64,000 bases of DNA from Peribacillus acanthi (GCF_003073175.1 NZ_QBBX01000013.1:1-64000); one strand, 5' to 3'; positions 1 to 8,934 are shown, counted from the first letter of the stretch. Notes: generated by a model not told the origin, from the letters alone. Translations and numbers: made by a program.

Positions 1-92
1 ATTTTTAGTACTAAATGGTCATCAGGCACAAGTTGATCAATCGCCCACACTTCTAATTGTTCACGTTCATTTAATTGGTTTCTTGTCATCAT
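1..92 (-). CDS. IS1182-like transposase, N-terminal fragment at window edge
   Basis: Reading leftwards from a tandem ATG ATG at 92-87, about 30 codons are open to the window edge. The peptide contains NQLNEREQLEVWAIDQLVPD, which resembles the conserved start of IS1182-family transposases (a short N-terminal region ending in 'DLVPxDHLV'). A GGAAGAGGTGA ribosome binding site lies 8 bases before the chosen start; an earlier in-frame ATG at 113 is less well placed. The family is DDE transposases that mobilise an insertion sequence. The rest of the gene lies outside the window, so intactness cannot be judged. Confidence 0.6.
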   Translation of the reverse strand, partial: MMTRNQLNEREQLEVWAIDQLVPDDHLVLK

Positions 93-130
93 TTTGTACG
101 TCACCTCTTCCATATTAACCGGTTACTAGT

Positions 131-258
131 TGATTGGAGTGGAGGGCGACGACTCCTGCGGGAGGAGTGTGAAGCTTGAGACCCCGCAAGGAGCATAGCG
201 ACTGAGGAGGCTCAAGTCTCACCCCGCGGAAAGCGTTCGCCAGGAACGGAAATCAACG
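131..258. repeat. GC-rich Bacillaceae interspersed repeat
   Basis: A roughly 128-base GC-rich island starts TTGATTGGAG, contains GACTCCTGCGGGA, GACCCCGCA and GAGGAGGCTC, and ends CCGCGGAAAGCG...GGAAATCAAC. From memory this pattern matches a non-coding repeat scattered through many Bacillus and Geobacillus genomes. Its base composition contrasts sharply with the AT-rich flanks. It can fold extensively because the CTCCTGCGGG and CCCCGCAAGGAG blocks are complementary. No second copy was seen in the window. Confidence 0.6.
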
Positions 259-291
259 GATTATCTAGTATATAAATTATTTTAATTGAAA

Positions 292-335
292 AGACTGTAG
301 ACAAACTCTTAATTCTTAGAGTTTGTCTACAGTCT
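292..335. terminator. 18-bp perfect inverted repeat
   Basis: Bases 292-309 and 318-335 are perfect reverse complements around an 8-base loop (arm AGACTGTAGACAAACTCT). It is immediately followed by the separate hairpin at 337-362. Similar stem-loops occur at the ends of some Bacillus insertion sequences, so it may be an IS relic rather than a plain terminator. Confidence 0.5.
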
Positions 336-336
336 G

Positions 337-365
337 AAACGCTCAGTTCATTCTGAGCGTTTTTA
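337..365. terminator. Intrinsic terminator hairpin
   Basis: A 10-bp perfect stem (AAACGCTCAG / CTGAGCGTTT) with a 6-base loop is followed by TTT on the + strand and has an A-run on the other side. It lies just past the stop of the minus-strand nucleotidyltransferase gene and probably ends that transcript. Confidence 0.7.
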
Positions 366-374
366 ACAATTGGT

Positions 375-1088
375 TTAATTTTCCCCTAAAGAGAAGCCTT
401 CAAATAATCTTCCCCCAAAGGGTTCAAGGACTTTATCCGTGAAACTTACAATCTGATCAATTTCATTTGTTTTATAAAACGTGTCAAATGCTTCAACGAA
501 TTCATTTGCCAGTTTCTTGTCGTGATGAACTAATGAACGAACCACCCATTTTGATGATCCAATCCATTTCCGATTACTACGAAGAATGAACTCACTTACT
601 AATTCACCAAGTTTATTTGCAATAAAAATTCCTTCGCTTCTAATTTGGCAACCGATTAAATCATCTAACGCATCCGTGATAAAATAGCGCTTCATATCAA
701 TGGTTTCTCTTGACCACTCTTTGGGTCCTTGATCTAATAAATCATTAGCTTCTTTTCTTATTTCCGACAACACACCTGTATCCTTTAAAATCTTCCCTTC
801 GCTTACCATTCTTGGCATACAAGGTCTTGCTTCGTTACAATCCTTTTCAAAAAAGGATCGGTATGAGGATAAATTATGTGCAAATAGTTCAATATTCCAT
901 CCACATTCGATAAGGGATACACGATAAGAAGAAGATAGACTTTCATCAAAAATCACTATATCTAAATCAGAGGTTTCGGTTGCTTGTCCACGAACAACAC
1001 TCCCAGCTAATATAGCTCCCTGACAAGTAGGAAAATGTTTGTCAATAAACCCAAAGGCTGCTTCTATGGGATCAGGTCTATTTTTCAT
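375..1088 (-). CDS. Nucleotidyltransferase-domain protein
   Basis: 237 residues. Near residue 28 the motif GSVVRGQATETSDLDIVIF matches the minimal nucleotidyltransferase signature (GSxxxG, then SDLD with two metal-binding acidic residues). The rest is helical without further motifs. Such proteins transfer a nucleotide to a small molecule or protein; aminoglycoside-type enzymes and MNT-like antitoxins share this fold. Its start codon overlaps the stop of the upstream GNAT gene by 4 bases, so the two are probably translationally coupled. No substrate can be assigned, and drug resistance is not shown by the sequence. Confidence 0.75.
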   Translation of the reverse strand: MKNRPDPIEAAFGFIDKHFPTCQGAILAGSVVRGQATETSDLDIVIFDESLSSSYRVSLIECGWNIELFAHNLSSYRSFFEKDCNEARPCMPRMVSEGKILKDTGVLSEIRKEANDLLDQGPKEWSRETIDMKRYFITDALDDLIGCQIRSEGIFIANKLGELVSEFILRSNRKWIGSSKWVVRSLVHHDKKLANEFVEAFDTFYKTNEIDQIVSFTDKVLEPFGGRLFEGFSLGEN

Positions 1089-1639
1089 TTTATCTCTTCC
1101 TTTGGTAGAAACTCGTCTTTCAACATACTCATACGAAGTCGGTCAATAAATTCTCCATTTCTTACTCTATCTTGTCTTAAAATACCTTCTTCTACATAGC
1201 CCATACGTTTATACGATTTGATGGCTTTTTCATTGTCTACTTCCACTCTCAGCCAAATTTTATTAAGTCCTAATTCATTAAATCCCGATAAAAGCATTTC
1301 TCTCATCGCCGCAAGTCCAAAACCTTTACCCCAATAGTTTTTATCTCCTATCGCAATCCCTAATTCAGCGTGTTTATTTAACTTGTCGATGTTTTTTAAA
1401 TCAATCCAGCCAATATGTTTTCCCTCTTCTGTGACAATGGCTTTTTGTTCATATCCATTTGTTTTGTGTATGCACATTTGTATCCAATTTTTAGTTTCTT
1501 CTCTACTAAAAGGCGGATACCTCTCGGGCATATTCAAATGCTTTGTTACTTCCTTATCTAAACACCATTGATAACGATCTTCAACGTCAAAAAGAGTTAA
1601 ATCTCTTAATTGGATTTTCGGTAATTCTCTTCTTTTCAT
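1085..1639 (-). CDS. GNAT-family N-acetyltransferase (RimJ/RimL type)
   Basis: About 184 residues from an ATG with GGGAG 8 bases upstream; an upstream in-frame TTG at 1654 is a poorer start. The central part, ELGIAIGDKNYWGKGFGLAA, carries the acetyl-CoA-binding Gx(G/K)G-like loop of GNAT enzymes, followed by LNKIWLRVEVDNEKAIKSY, the usual beta5/alpha4 region of RimJ/RimL-type acetyltransferases. The expected reaction is acetyl transfer from acetyl-CoA to an amine; the substrate is unknown. It is the first gene of a two-gene unit with the nucleotidyltransferase. A decayed relative lies at 19812-19968. Confidence 0.85.
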   Translation of the reverse strand: MKRRELPKIQLRDLTLFDVEDRYQWCLDKEVTKHLNMPERYPPFSREETKNWIQMCIHKTNGYEQKAIVTEEGKHIGWIDLKNIDKLNKHAELGIAIGDKNYWGKGFGLAAMREMLLSGFNELGLNKIWLRVEVDNEKAIKSYKRMGYVEEGILRQDRVRNGEFIDRLRMSMLKDEFLPKEEIK

Positions 1640-1657
1640 CTCTTTGTCTCCCAATCT

Positions 1658-1855
1658 ATGTTTAATTATTCACTGGCTACCTTGAATGTAAAAAGTAAAC
1701 CCCCTATAAGTTTACTACTTGCAGTAAGTGCTCCTTTTTCAACATTCTATATTTTTGGTAAAAGCGGCTATGAAGAAATATTCATTTTTTCCTCTATTTT
1801 GTTTTCTGTGGTAATAAATTTAATTCTTTTCAAAAACAAATTTAGACCCGTTTAA
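1658..1855 (+). CDS. Possible small membrane protein
   Basis: 65 codons with two hydrophobic stretches (about residues 17-33 and 40-57) and a basic tail, ending right before a good plus-strand terminator at 1860-1885. No convincing ribosome binding site precedes the ATG, which sits 18 bases from the divergent GNAT start. It may be the tail of a broken gene or may start at an internal codon. No family was recognised. Confidence 0.35.
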   Translation: MFNYSLATLNVKSKPPISLLLAVSAPFSTFYIFGKSGYEEIFIFSSILFSVVINLILFKNKFRPV

Positions 1856-1859
1856 AGCT

Positions 1860-1885
1860 ACCTTCATTAATTTGAAGGTTTTTTT
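1860..1885 (+). terminator. Intrinsic terminator
   Basis: Stem ACCTTCA/TTGAAGGT with a short AT loop followed by a T-run. It sits directly after the small plus-strand reading frame. The DNA from here to 2091 holds no gene. Confidence 0.6.
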
Positions 1886-2091
1886 ACACTAATCTCCCTA
1901 TAGCATAAAAAGAAAAGCTGCCAAATGACAGCTTATTATTTGTTTAGTCTTTATACTTCTTAAAAGGAATGATGTACTCATTTGCTTGGTAATTATTTTT
2001 AAGCTATTTTTTATGTCTTCTGTTATCGGCTCACCGGATTTTTATTCGTTATAGAAGATTAGCTTTTCGTTACATTAACAGACCTTTCTAA

Positions 2092-3336
2092 TTAAAAAAT
2101 TATAGGAAAAGCAAAGATAACGAATGCTGCCCAAAGTCCGTAGACCGGCAAATACTTCGTAACGGCATCTTGAATAGTGGATGGTCCGGATTTGTTTTGT
2201 AGAAAACGCATATAGGAGAGCATAATCCAAATTAGATGTGCCCAGATCAGGATGTTTACTCCTAAAACAGCCAGTCTATTAGGCGTCATCCCATAAGAAG
2301 AAAGTCTGAACACAATGGCAGACAAAGCCACACTATCAATGATTAGCGCAAGAACAATTAAGGCAAAATTTATATAATCTGATAGGTTCTTTTTCTCATC
2401 TGAATCGCTCTCGGTAATGGAAAATATAGTAACAGCCAATACACCAAGCAGAATTCCGTTGAAGGCTATCAGGAAATGGCGGTCCAAGAATGGATTTTTC
2501 CCGACCCATATAACCGTTATAAGATAGACCAACAAGGTGACCAGGACAAGTGGACTAAAAATTTTCGCTAGATAGGGTGTAATATTTTTAGCAAATTTAA
2601 GATTCATGGATACCAGGTATGCAGCCACAATCGCGAGAGCGGCCGCACCAAATAAAACGACATTACTAAAATAGAAGTCTTCGATATCCAAACCAACAAA
2701 GCTAAATAACTGCATGGTTAATGCTGCTAGAACCATTCCGCTAACGGCCATGCTGGCGTAGAGAATCCCATATTCCAAGTTAAATTTAAGATAAGCTAAT
2801 CTGATACTGCCTGTTGAATATTCATTTCCTGTAAATGCAAGCCCTACCAATACCCATAAGAATAGGGGCAGGTGTAAATAGGCAAGGATAATACTATCTG
2901 TATACTTTAATGGCAGCATATTCAGGTACACACCGGAAATTAAGAACAATGCAGCAAGGGAATAAATAACACTTTTTTTCGGAGTATTCTTGTAAACAAA
3001 ATAGGCCGCAATAAAGGGAATTATACCAAAGGCCAGGTTAATGGGAGCAATGGCTTCCTGTTCGACAAAATGGAAAATGATCCTAGTGCTTATTCCGGCC
3101 AAAATGGCTAAAATGCCCATAAATAAGAAGCCTTTTTGAAGGAAGGAAGAGGTTTCGCTATTGGCCTTCTCCTTAAAATGCAATCTTTCATTCCAAACGT
3201 CAAGAACCTGAGAATCAGGATATTGTTTCCATGCGTGTGAGAAGGACTTTTTAAAAGCTTTCGGGTCGTTTCTATACATTCTCTCCAGCTCATGAGGGTT
3301 AGCCTTATTCTCCCTAATTAAATTGGTAATGTCCAT
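2092..3336 (-). CDS. DUF4153/DUF4173-like polytopic membrane protein
   Basis: About 414 residues. The soluble N-terminal 70 residues (MDITNLIRENKANPHELERM...) are followed by roughly ten to twelve hydrophobic helices. The late motif NRLAVLGVNILIW is typical of DUF4153-type membrane proteins. The chosen ATG at 3336 has AGGAGAGGG upstream; the longer frame from 3378 has no such site. It is the last gene of a three-gene minus-strand unit with an HTH regulator and a DUF2975 protein, a combination seen in Firmicutes. Function unknown. Family name from memory. Confidence 0.65.
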   Translation of the reverse strand: MDITNLIRENKANPHELERMYRNDPKAFKKSFSHAWKQYPDSQVLDVWNERLHFKEKANSETSSFLQKGFLFMGILAILAGISTRIIFHFVEQEAIAPINLAFGIIPFIAAYFVYKNTPKKSVIYSLAALFLISGVYLNMLPLKYTDSIILAYLHLPLFLWVLVGLAFTGNEYSTGSIRLAYLKFNLEYGILYASMAVSGMVLAALTMQLFSFVGLDIEDFYFSNVVLFGAAALAIVAAYLVSMNLKFAKNITPYLAKIFSPLVLVTLLVYLITVIWVGKNPFLDRHFLIAFNGILLGVLAVTIFSITESDSDEKKNLSDYINFALIVLALIIDSVALSAIVFRLSSYGMTPNRLAVLGVNILIWAHLIWIMLSYMRFLQNKSGPSTIQDAVTKYLPVYGLWAAFVIFAFPIIF

Positions 3337-3381
3337 CGTTATCCCTCTCCTAATAATTATTAGTAGTTTCCTCCACAATGT

Positions 3382-3597
3382 TTAACTATCTTCGGCACTT
3401 TTGTATTCTAAAATATCTCCAGGCTGACATTCTAAAGCCTTACAAATGGCCTCTAAAGTGGATAATCGAATCGCTTTTGCCTTTCCATTTTTCAAAATAG
3501 AAAGGTTCGCCATTGTTATTCCCACCTTCTCCGAAAGTTCGGTTACGCTCATTTTCCTTTTGGCTAACATGACATCAATATTGATTATCATTGGCAT
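3382..3597 (-). CDS. Small XRE/Cro-type HTH regulator (YozG-like)
   Basis: 71 residues. The sequence is almost entirely one helix-turn-helix: KMSVTELSEKVGITMANLSI is followed by LSTLEAICKALECQPGDILE, the classic XRE/Cro layout. It matches the short stand-alone HTH regulators that sit beside DUF2975 genes in Bacilli. Here it is between a DUF2975 gene (11 bases upstream) and the DUF4153-like gene, so it most likely regulates this unit. No operator could be picked out by eye. Confidence 0.85.
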   Translation of the reverse strand: MPMIINIDVMLAKRKMSVTELSEKVGITMANLSILKNGKAKAIRLSTLEAICKALECQPGDILEYKSAEDS

Positions 3598-3608
3598 TGT
3601 TATTCACC

Positions 3609-4091
3609 TCAGACCGTTAAATCATTTTCTGATTTTATAGTAATGGCTTCTTGTAAAAGTTTTTGGAGAACAGCCGCAAAGACTGCGATAACCATCGAAG
3701 CAAAAGGAACAACCAATCCGACCAAGATCACTCCTGGTGCATCGTCAACTTCCGCAAAGATATAGAAGAGCGGCCAAACTAGCACATGCAACATACTGAT
3801 TGTAATGGCACAGTATTTGATTTTCTTTAAAGCTTTTACAGATAAATCCGAGAAAGCTTGATTATTGTCAATATAGCGTAAGAGTTTGAAAGCCTGATAC
3901 AAAGCAAAGTAAAAAGGGATCGCCGATGCATCAAACCCGATGAAAACGAGATATTTTATTAGAGCAAACTCTGGAAGCATTTTTGCTGCAAGAGTCGCCA
4001 TCTCCGGCACTAAAAAGATACACAGAGCCAGTACAGGGACGCCTAAAAGAAAAACAGCTATTTTTAAAAACAATGTTGTTACTTTTTCCAT
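3609..4091 (-). CDS. DUF2975 membrane protein
   Basis: About 160 residues with four hydrophobic segments (roughly residues 8-30, 45-65, 92-115 and 122-145). The loop FKLLRYIDNNQAFSDLSVKA is the hallmark of DUF2975. The ATG at 4091 has GAGGTGAGGTG 6 bases upstream; a GTG at 4100 is also in frame but too close to that site. It is the first gene of the operon with the HTH regulator and the DUF4153-like protein. DUF2975 proteins are of unknown function and are nearly always paired with such a regulator. Confidence 0.75.
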   Translation of the reverse strand: MEKVTTLFLKIAVFLLGVPVLALCIFLVPEMATLAAKMLPEFALIKYLVFIGFDASAIPFYFALYQAFKLLRYIDNNQAFSDLSVKALKKIKYCAITISMLHVLVWPLFYIFAEVDDAPGVILVGLVVPFASMVIAVFAAVLQKLLQEAITIKSENDLTV

Positions 4092-4266
4092 AAGTAGCAC
4101 CTCACCTCTTTATTATGATATTGATTTTAATGAATTTTTTATCGTTTTACAATATTTTTTTATTAAAAATAGTAACATTTTTATTGTATATTTCTGTTTT
4201 ATGCAAAATAAAAAGCATTTCTCCTTCCAAGAAACGCCAAATCACTTTCCTATTTTCATAACGACA

Positions 4267-4689
4267 TTAGTTTTCTACTCTGATGAAACATTTTTCTTCA
4301 ATATCTATGCTTCTAATCTGAAGATTATTTAAATGAATTTCCGTAATTTTCTCCCGCTCTTCATCTTCTTCACCCAACCAGCAAATATAGATTTCACAAT
4401 AATCGCCCTTTGGAAGCAACTGTTTGAGTAGGTCACATAAATAGAGAAAAGTTTTTTTAGATTTTTCGTAGTTATGGGGTGAATGAATCCTTTGATCCTC
4501 ATTCATTTGCCAAATAGGATGACCTTTTTCAGAAACTTCATAAATATACGGGGTAGTAAAATGCTTCTGCTGAACTACATTACGATTTTCTTCATCAGAG
4601 AAAACATAATCAATTTCAACTTCTTCCTCCGTATAATATTCATTGATTTTTACTTCAAAATTCAAGCCAATATAGGTTGCCATACTCAT
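4267..4689 (-). CDS. Hypothetical acidic protein
   Basis: 140 residues, acidic, with no signal peptide and no membrane segment. An AAGGAG box 9 bases before ATGAGTATG supports the start. The middle has a lysine-rich stretch followed by LFYLCDLLKQLLPKGD-type helical sequence, and then EIYICWLGEEDEER. No family was recognised; the composition resembles small Bacillus immunity-like or antitoxin-like proteins, but nothing shows that. Confidence 0.6.
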   Translation of the reverse strand: MSMATYIGLNFEVKINEYYTEEEVEIDYVFSDEENRNVVQQKHFTTPYIYEVSEKGHPIWQMNEDQRIHSPHNYEKSKKTFLYLCDLLKQLLPKGDYCEIYICWLGEEDEEREKITEIHLNNLQIRSIDIEEKCFIRVEN

Positions 4690-4728
4690 TTACATGATCT
4701 CCTTAATAAGTTCTCAGTTTCATTAAAC

Positions 4729-4776
4729 GAAAAAAAGAGAGTGCGATCTTTGATAAAAAAACCACGCTCTTTTGAA
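4729..4776 (-). terminator. Probable terminator
   Basis: On the minus strand AAAGAGCGTG pairs with CACTCTCTTT with one mismatch and is followed by a run of T. It lies downstream of the 4835-5302 gene. Confidence 0.45.
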
Positions 4777-4834
4777 GTAGTAACAATTGTCTTCTGATGG
4801 CAAGAGCGAAGGTAGATACTCGTTAAGAAAATTT

Positions 4835-5302
4835 TTAATCAGGTTTGTACTCTTTCCAACCTTTTTCCGAATGAACTTGTAATATTATGCTATTACTAAT
4901 AAAATCAACTGTTTGACCATTAATTTTGTACTGTGTTACTGTATATTTAATTTTTGCTGAATCATATTCAGGATTATGTAAAAGAAATGAATAACCGTTG
5001 CGTCTCATAAGGAATGCACCCTGCTCAATCTCTTCATGGAGCCATTCAGTTGTTGTTTTATCATATTTTTGTGCAAGTTTCTCTTGTTTAGTTTCAAGTT
5101 GATCAATTTCATGAACTGTTAAAGTCTTGATAACGGTTGACTCTATTATAGTGTGTTGAACAAAAAATTTATTAATCGCATTATAAATAGCATTAAAATT
5201 TCCCACTATAACCAAAGCAATAATAACTAATCCTATAATTTGAGTAGTTTTAAGTCTCATTTTTCTATTAACTACTGTTCTAATAAGGAGCCCTCCAAAC
5301 AA
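4835..5302 (-). CDS. Hypothetical membrane-anchored protein
   Basis: 155 residues if the TTG at 5302 is used; an ATG at 5260 (MRLKTTQIIG) would remove 14 residues. Neither has a strong ribosome binding site. One hydrophobic helix (TTQIIGLVIIALVIVGNF) near the N-terminus is followed by a mostly charged extracytoplasmic domain with a coiled-coil-like ETKQEKLAQKYDKT segment. No family recognised. Confidence 0.55.
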   Translation of the reverse strand: MFGGLLIRTVVNRKMRLKTTQIIGLVIIALVIVGNFNAIYNAINKFFVQHTIIESTVIKTLTVHEIDQLETKQEKLAQKYDKTTTEWLHEEIEQGAFLMRRNGYSFLLHNPEYDSAKIKYTVTQYKINGQTVDFISNSIILQVHSEKGWKEYKPD

Positions 5303-5415
5303 TTTTAGTCCTAATTTGTTTATTGAATATTAAAGGTGGATAATCCTTTTACGAAATAAATTAACTTAACATCCAACATCTTCAATTAAACGGACTCTTT
5401 AGTAGAAAATGAGAA

Positions 5416-5934
5416 TTAGCTGCAAAAATAAAACCTATATTGAATTAGTTTGCTTTCCGTTCCTAAATATTCCTCACTACCAATCCTACTAATTTCTTTG
5501 AATCCTATTTTCTCAAGCATTTTTCTCGAACGATTATTCGCTTCATGTGTTTCAGCATTAGAAACTGTAATTCCTAAATGCTCTTTCGCATAATCCATCA
5601 TACTGATACTAGACTTATATCCAATTCCTTTACCCCATAATATAGACTCACCAATTGCAATGCCTAATTCAGCTTGATTATCTTTAATAAATGCTAAGTC
5701 AGCATAACCAATTAACCTTGCTTCTAATTCTATACCCATACGAATGAAATCATTAGAAATATTATGTACACATTGATGCCACCATCTAAAAAGTTCTTCC
5801 TCATTTCTGTTTTTTTCCCAACCATTTGCTGAACAAAAAGTGTCATCTTTACTCCAATTTAATACAAATCTATAATCATCCATAGTTATAGGTCTAATTT
5901 TTATACATTGAACCTTGCTTTCTTTAAAATCCAC
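5416..5934 (-). CDS. GNAT-family N-acetyltransferase
   Basis: 172 residues from a GTG with GGGGGAAAGAT just upstream. IKIRPITMDDYRFVLNWS opens the fold, QAELGIAIGESILWGKGIGY is the acetyl-CoA-binding loop, and NRSRKMLEKIGFKEI is the usual GNAT C-terminal helix. It is a RimJ/RimL-type enzyme with unknown acceptor. It lies downstream of the P-loop kinase-like gene on the same strand, about 130 bases away. Confidence 0.8.
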   Translation of the reverse strand: MDFKESKVQCIKIRPITMDDYRFVLNWSKDDTFCSANGWEKNRNEEELFRWWHQCVHNISNDFIRMGIELEARLIGYADLAFIKDNQAELGIAIGESILWGKGIGYKSSISMMDYAKEHLGITVSNAETHEANNRSRKMLEKIGFKEISRIGSEEYLGTESKLIQYRFYFCS

Positions 5935-6066
5935 ATCTTTCCCCCTAAGGACTGTTTTGTAAAAACAACCTGGCCATTTTGTACGATAGCTACTTTTTTC
6001 TTTTCAGTATAAAAATAGAGCGAGAATCCTACTTTGATTAACGCTCCCATTACGACATGCACATTT

Positions 6067-6720
6067 TTACACAAGCTTAGGAATACACCACTTTTCAAGT
6101 GTATAGTTTTCATTGGAATTTTTGATAACAATATCAAAATTGTTATGATACGGATGCATAAATATCTCATATTGAATTCTACGCTCTTCATGAGATTTTC
6201 TAAGGTAAGAAATATCTGTTCCTCTTTCAGAAACATCACGTATACTCCTTCTCATTAATTCGGTTTCTCCATCTGTATATAGGTATATCTTTAGTTCATA
6301 GAAATCAAGATCCGTAAAGGCAACGGTCATACCTTCTACTATATTTATTTTGTTTTGCGAAGAAATTAAGGTGCTCTTTGTATAATTCGTACCAATTGTA
6401 TAAACATCTACACCATCTTTTATCATTTGAATGTCTCTCTCTAGAGCAGATATATGATGAGCTAAAGGATGACAAGCTGTCATTTTATCACGATGGTGTT
6501 CCTTTTTATATTCATAGTCGATTAAAGTGTATTTCCTAAGATTAGAACCTATGATATAGGTGTCTGTATTGACATAATTCACATTCTCTTGTCCTAAAAT
6601 ATTTACAAGATTATGAGCGAACGTTGTTTTTCCAGATGCACCATGTCCCGATATCCCAATGATGATTCTTTTTTCTGTACCGATAATCAAATGAGCTATT
6701 TCATGTAAAATCTTTTCCAT
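6067..6720 (-). CDS. P-loop kinase of the uridine kinase type
   Basis: About 217 residues; the ATG at 6720 has AGGGGAAAT before it. The Walker A motif GISGHGASGKTT lies near residue 22, followed by NVNYVNTDTYI, the conserved D-T-Y of uridine kinase/phosphoribulokinase-like enzymes, and later KINIVEGMTVAF (beta-strand with acidic residue) and MRRSIRDVSERG (lid-like arginines). This suggests phosphorylation of a nucleoside or sugar-like substrate; which one is not visible. Similar orphan kinases are common in Bacillus accessory regions. Confidence 0.7.
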   Translation of the reverse strand: MEKILHEIAHLIIGTEKRIIIGISGHGASGKTTFAHNLVNILGQENVNYVNTDTYIIGSNLRKYTLIDYEYKKEHHRDKMTACHPLAHHISALERDIQMIKDGVDVYTIGTNYTKSTLISSQNKINIVEGMTVAFTDLDFYELKIYLYTDGETELMRRSIRDVSERGTDISYLRKSHEERRIQYEIFMHPYHNNFDIVIKNSNENYTLEKWCIPKLV

Positions 6721-6912
6721 ATTTCCCCTCATCCACTCTATTCATTGATATTCAATCATCCTGCCACTTACTAAATTTTACAATACCATACATTCACTAT
6801 ACCTTGTTAAACGCCCCCCCCTTTTGTATAAGAAGAATTTCAACAAAACGGGCGATCAAAATCCAACATTACAACGATGTTTAATCAATAATCTGCACAA
6901 CACAGATAAAAA

Positions 6913-7655
6913 TGACGTCTCCCTTCACAACATGCACAAATATGTAATCTGTCCTGTTTCCCTAAGTTTTTTGTGTGCAGATTTCGTTCCTTCATCCGTT
7001 TTTGCACTTGAACTGGACGCTTGCTTTCACAAACTGCACAATGAGTTCAGCACTTTTTAGCGGTTTTTCCTTAAGATTGATGTGAATCAGTCTCCTATTC
7101 AATGCTTTTCTCCTTCCCTGTTGAGAGAACTGTAACTGTGCAATGTGCCTATATGTAATTATGACGGTTGCTATCACATTCCGCACAATGAAGCCAAAAG
7201 AACCCACGCAATTATTCTCCCTGTGCATCACACTTTGATAGTGACGTTTCCTTTCACAAACTGCACGAAACTTGGTTTAGTAGGATTAAGTATGCGCCAG
7301 CTCCATCATGGATCTTGCCTTTTTTCAACAGCTATCCACATTCCTTCGATAAAATAGCTCTCTCACATCGTGCACATTTCTAAAAGTTCCCCTGACTAAT
7401 TGACGTTTTCCTTCACAACATGCACAAAACCAACTGAACTCGAAATGAAAACAAAACTCTTCCATACTTGAAAAATATGAGGAATCTTGACGTTTCCTTT
7501 CACGATAAGTTGCACAGATTTTGTGCAACTTAGACCGGAAGACTCGACGATTCTATGAAAAAACCTTAATTTTACGAGGTTTCATTAATTTCTAACATGA
7601 CGTTTTCTTTCACACCGTGCAAACCGATGGGAAAATCGTGACGTTTCCTGTCTCT
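6913..7655 (+). repeat. Iteron cluster upstream of rep gene 1
   Basis: Direct repeats with consensus TGACGTTTNCTTTCACAANNTGCACAA occur at about 6913, 7014, 7162, 7242, 7355 (weak), 7401, 7488, 7598 and 7639 (half copy). All have the same orientation and spacings of roughly 40 to 150 bases. At 7509-7531 one copy extends into an inverted repeat (AGTTGCACA / TGTGCAACT). Spacing is irregular, unlike classical helically phased iterons. They most likely bind the Rep protein encoded immediately downstream and control replication, expression or copy number (inference). The 6733-7808 stretch holds no gene. Confidence 0.8.
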
Positions 7656-7763
7656 TGAAAAAATTCTGCCCACTCATACACCCTTACAGTCCCAAGGGTT
7701 TGAACACCTTGTGCAACTTTCACAACCTTCTAATAAAGGACAAAATTTCCTATTCTGTCAGTT

Positions 7764-7772
7764 TGCTATAAT
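7764..7772 (+). promoter_or_regulatory. Extended -10 promoter of rep gene 1
   Basis: TGCTATAAT (TG-n-TATAAT) lies 37 bases before the rep ATG and is conserved at the same place before rep gene 2. No good -35 hexamer is seen, consistent with an extended -10 promoter. Confidence 0.55.
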
Positions 7773-7808
7773 CCTACTATCAAAAAGGGTGGAAAAGGAG
7801 GGGTTTGG

Positions 7809-8930
7809 ATGAAAGAGTCAATCAAAATCGATGGTTTCCGCATGCACCATGCGATTTTAGAAGAATTCCGTCTGTTGCGTGACGAATCATTCGAGCGACC
7901 TCCCGCTTCCGCCTACGCGGTATACTTGACGCTATTGAAACAGTTGCACCTAGAAGGAAACCAACGTGGCGTACTCAAGGAATACAACTTGGCTTCCTGG
8001 GCAAGAAAACTAGGAATCTCCTACTCTACTCTTTGGGGTGGAAAGAAGTATCTGGAAGATCATCATTTCATCCGAGAAGAAATCCATGAAGGGCTGCCAG
8101 TTCTGGTGTTAAAGGATGTCGAAAAATACAACACTCCGGAACAGAATGGGGGAATCCTTAACTATCTCACCATCCCGTATAGCCTATTTGAGACGAACAT
8201 CATCGGGGAATTTGTACGCACAGCCAATCCAGAGGGAATTGAATTGCTTCTTTCTTTGCTGAACCAATTCAGGACCGGGATAGGCTACAGCCAAACAGGG
8301 GAAATCAGCAACATTGTGCAGGAACGTACGATGAAGACTCTAAAACGACAATTGAACAAAAATGCCAAAGGGGTCCGAAAAATCCTCATGATTTTGGAGG
8401 CTCTGTTCGACATTGAAACCGTGGGGGTGGAGTTCCGTGGCTATCAGGTGTGGGTGAAAAAATTCACCTTCAAACTGAAACCGGAGTGCGTGAAAGAAAA
8501 CACCGACGAGTTCAAGGTGAATCCATTGATGGCCAAGCTAGCAAAAGAACTGACCTATTTCCTGGATGGACACAAGATTCGATACAAACCGAAGGACGGC
8601 CTAGACGTCATGATTTCCTTCAAGCAGGAGGTGGTCAACAAGCTGCAATACCTGTTAGATCAACAAGATAGTTATTCGACTAGGAATTTGTTCATCAAGG
8701 ACTTCTTCATCCAGACGATGGACCGTATCGGGACCCACATCCAGCAGGAAAAAGCGCGAAAAGGCAGCTTTACCTTTATCTCCATTGGCGCTTTCTTCCG
8801 AGAAGCGTTCCGAAAATTCCTGCCTCATGCCCTGCAGGAGCTTCCGTATGGGATGATTCATGAAGCCAACATGAGGGAATACATGATGACCGGTCAGAAA
8901 CCCGCCCTCTTCCAACTATTGAATACATAA
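7809..8930 (+). CDS. Putative plasmid replication initiator, copy 1
   Basis: 373 residues, start ATG with AAAAGGAGGGG upstream. The N-terminal third (KEYNLASWARKLGISYSTLW) has a winged-helix/HTH look as in several Rep initiators and in transcription factors. No rolling-circle or primase motif is seen. I did not recognise a named Rep family. The replication role is inferred from iterons just upstream, a neighbouring parAB locus and a close paralogue at 10344-11468 (about 90 percent identical by eye). A hairpin terminator follows immediately. It could instead be an iteron-binding regulator. Confidence 0.65.
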   Translation: MKESIKIDGFRMHHAILEEFRLLRDESFERPPASAYAVYLTLLKQLHLEGNQRGVLKEYNLASWARKLGISYSTLWGGKKYLEDHHFIREEIHEGLPVLVLKDVEKYNTPEQNGGILNYLTIPYSLFETNIIGEFVRTANPEGIELLLSLLNQFRTGIGYSQTGEISNIVQERTMKTLKRQLNKNAKGVRKILMILEALFDIETVGVEFRGYQVWVKKFTFKLKPECVKENTDEFKVNPLMAKLAKELTYFLDGHKIRYKPKDGLDVMISFKQEVVNKLQYLLDQQDSYSTRNLFIKDFFIQTMDRIGTHIQQEKARKGSFTFISIGAFFREAFRKFLPHALQELPYGMIHEANMREYMMTGQKPALFQLLNT

Positions 8931-8934
8931 ACAT

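Noticed and set aside
5901-6239. 112-codon frame on the minus strand between the P-loop kinase and GNAT genes
   Set aside because: It overlaps the kinase gene in another frame and has no start signal; the non-overlapping part reads somewhat protein-like but is too short to support.
7325-7345. DnaA box (CTATCCACA) in the first iteron region
   Set aside because: A single near-match with one mismatch in AT-rich DNA is expected by chance.
6780-7800. CRISPR array in place of iterons
   Set aside because: Repeats are degenerate, irregularly spaced (about 40-150 bases), spacers are not uniform and no cas gene is present.
8450-8915. Alternative frames inside both rep genes on both strands
   Set aside because: Shadow frames of a strongly coding gene; no ribosome sites and no conservation pattern of their own.
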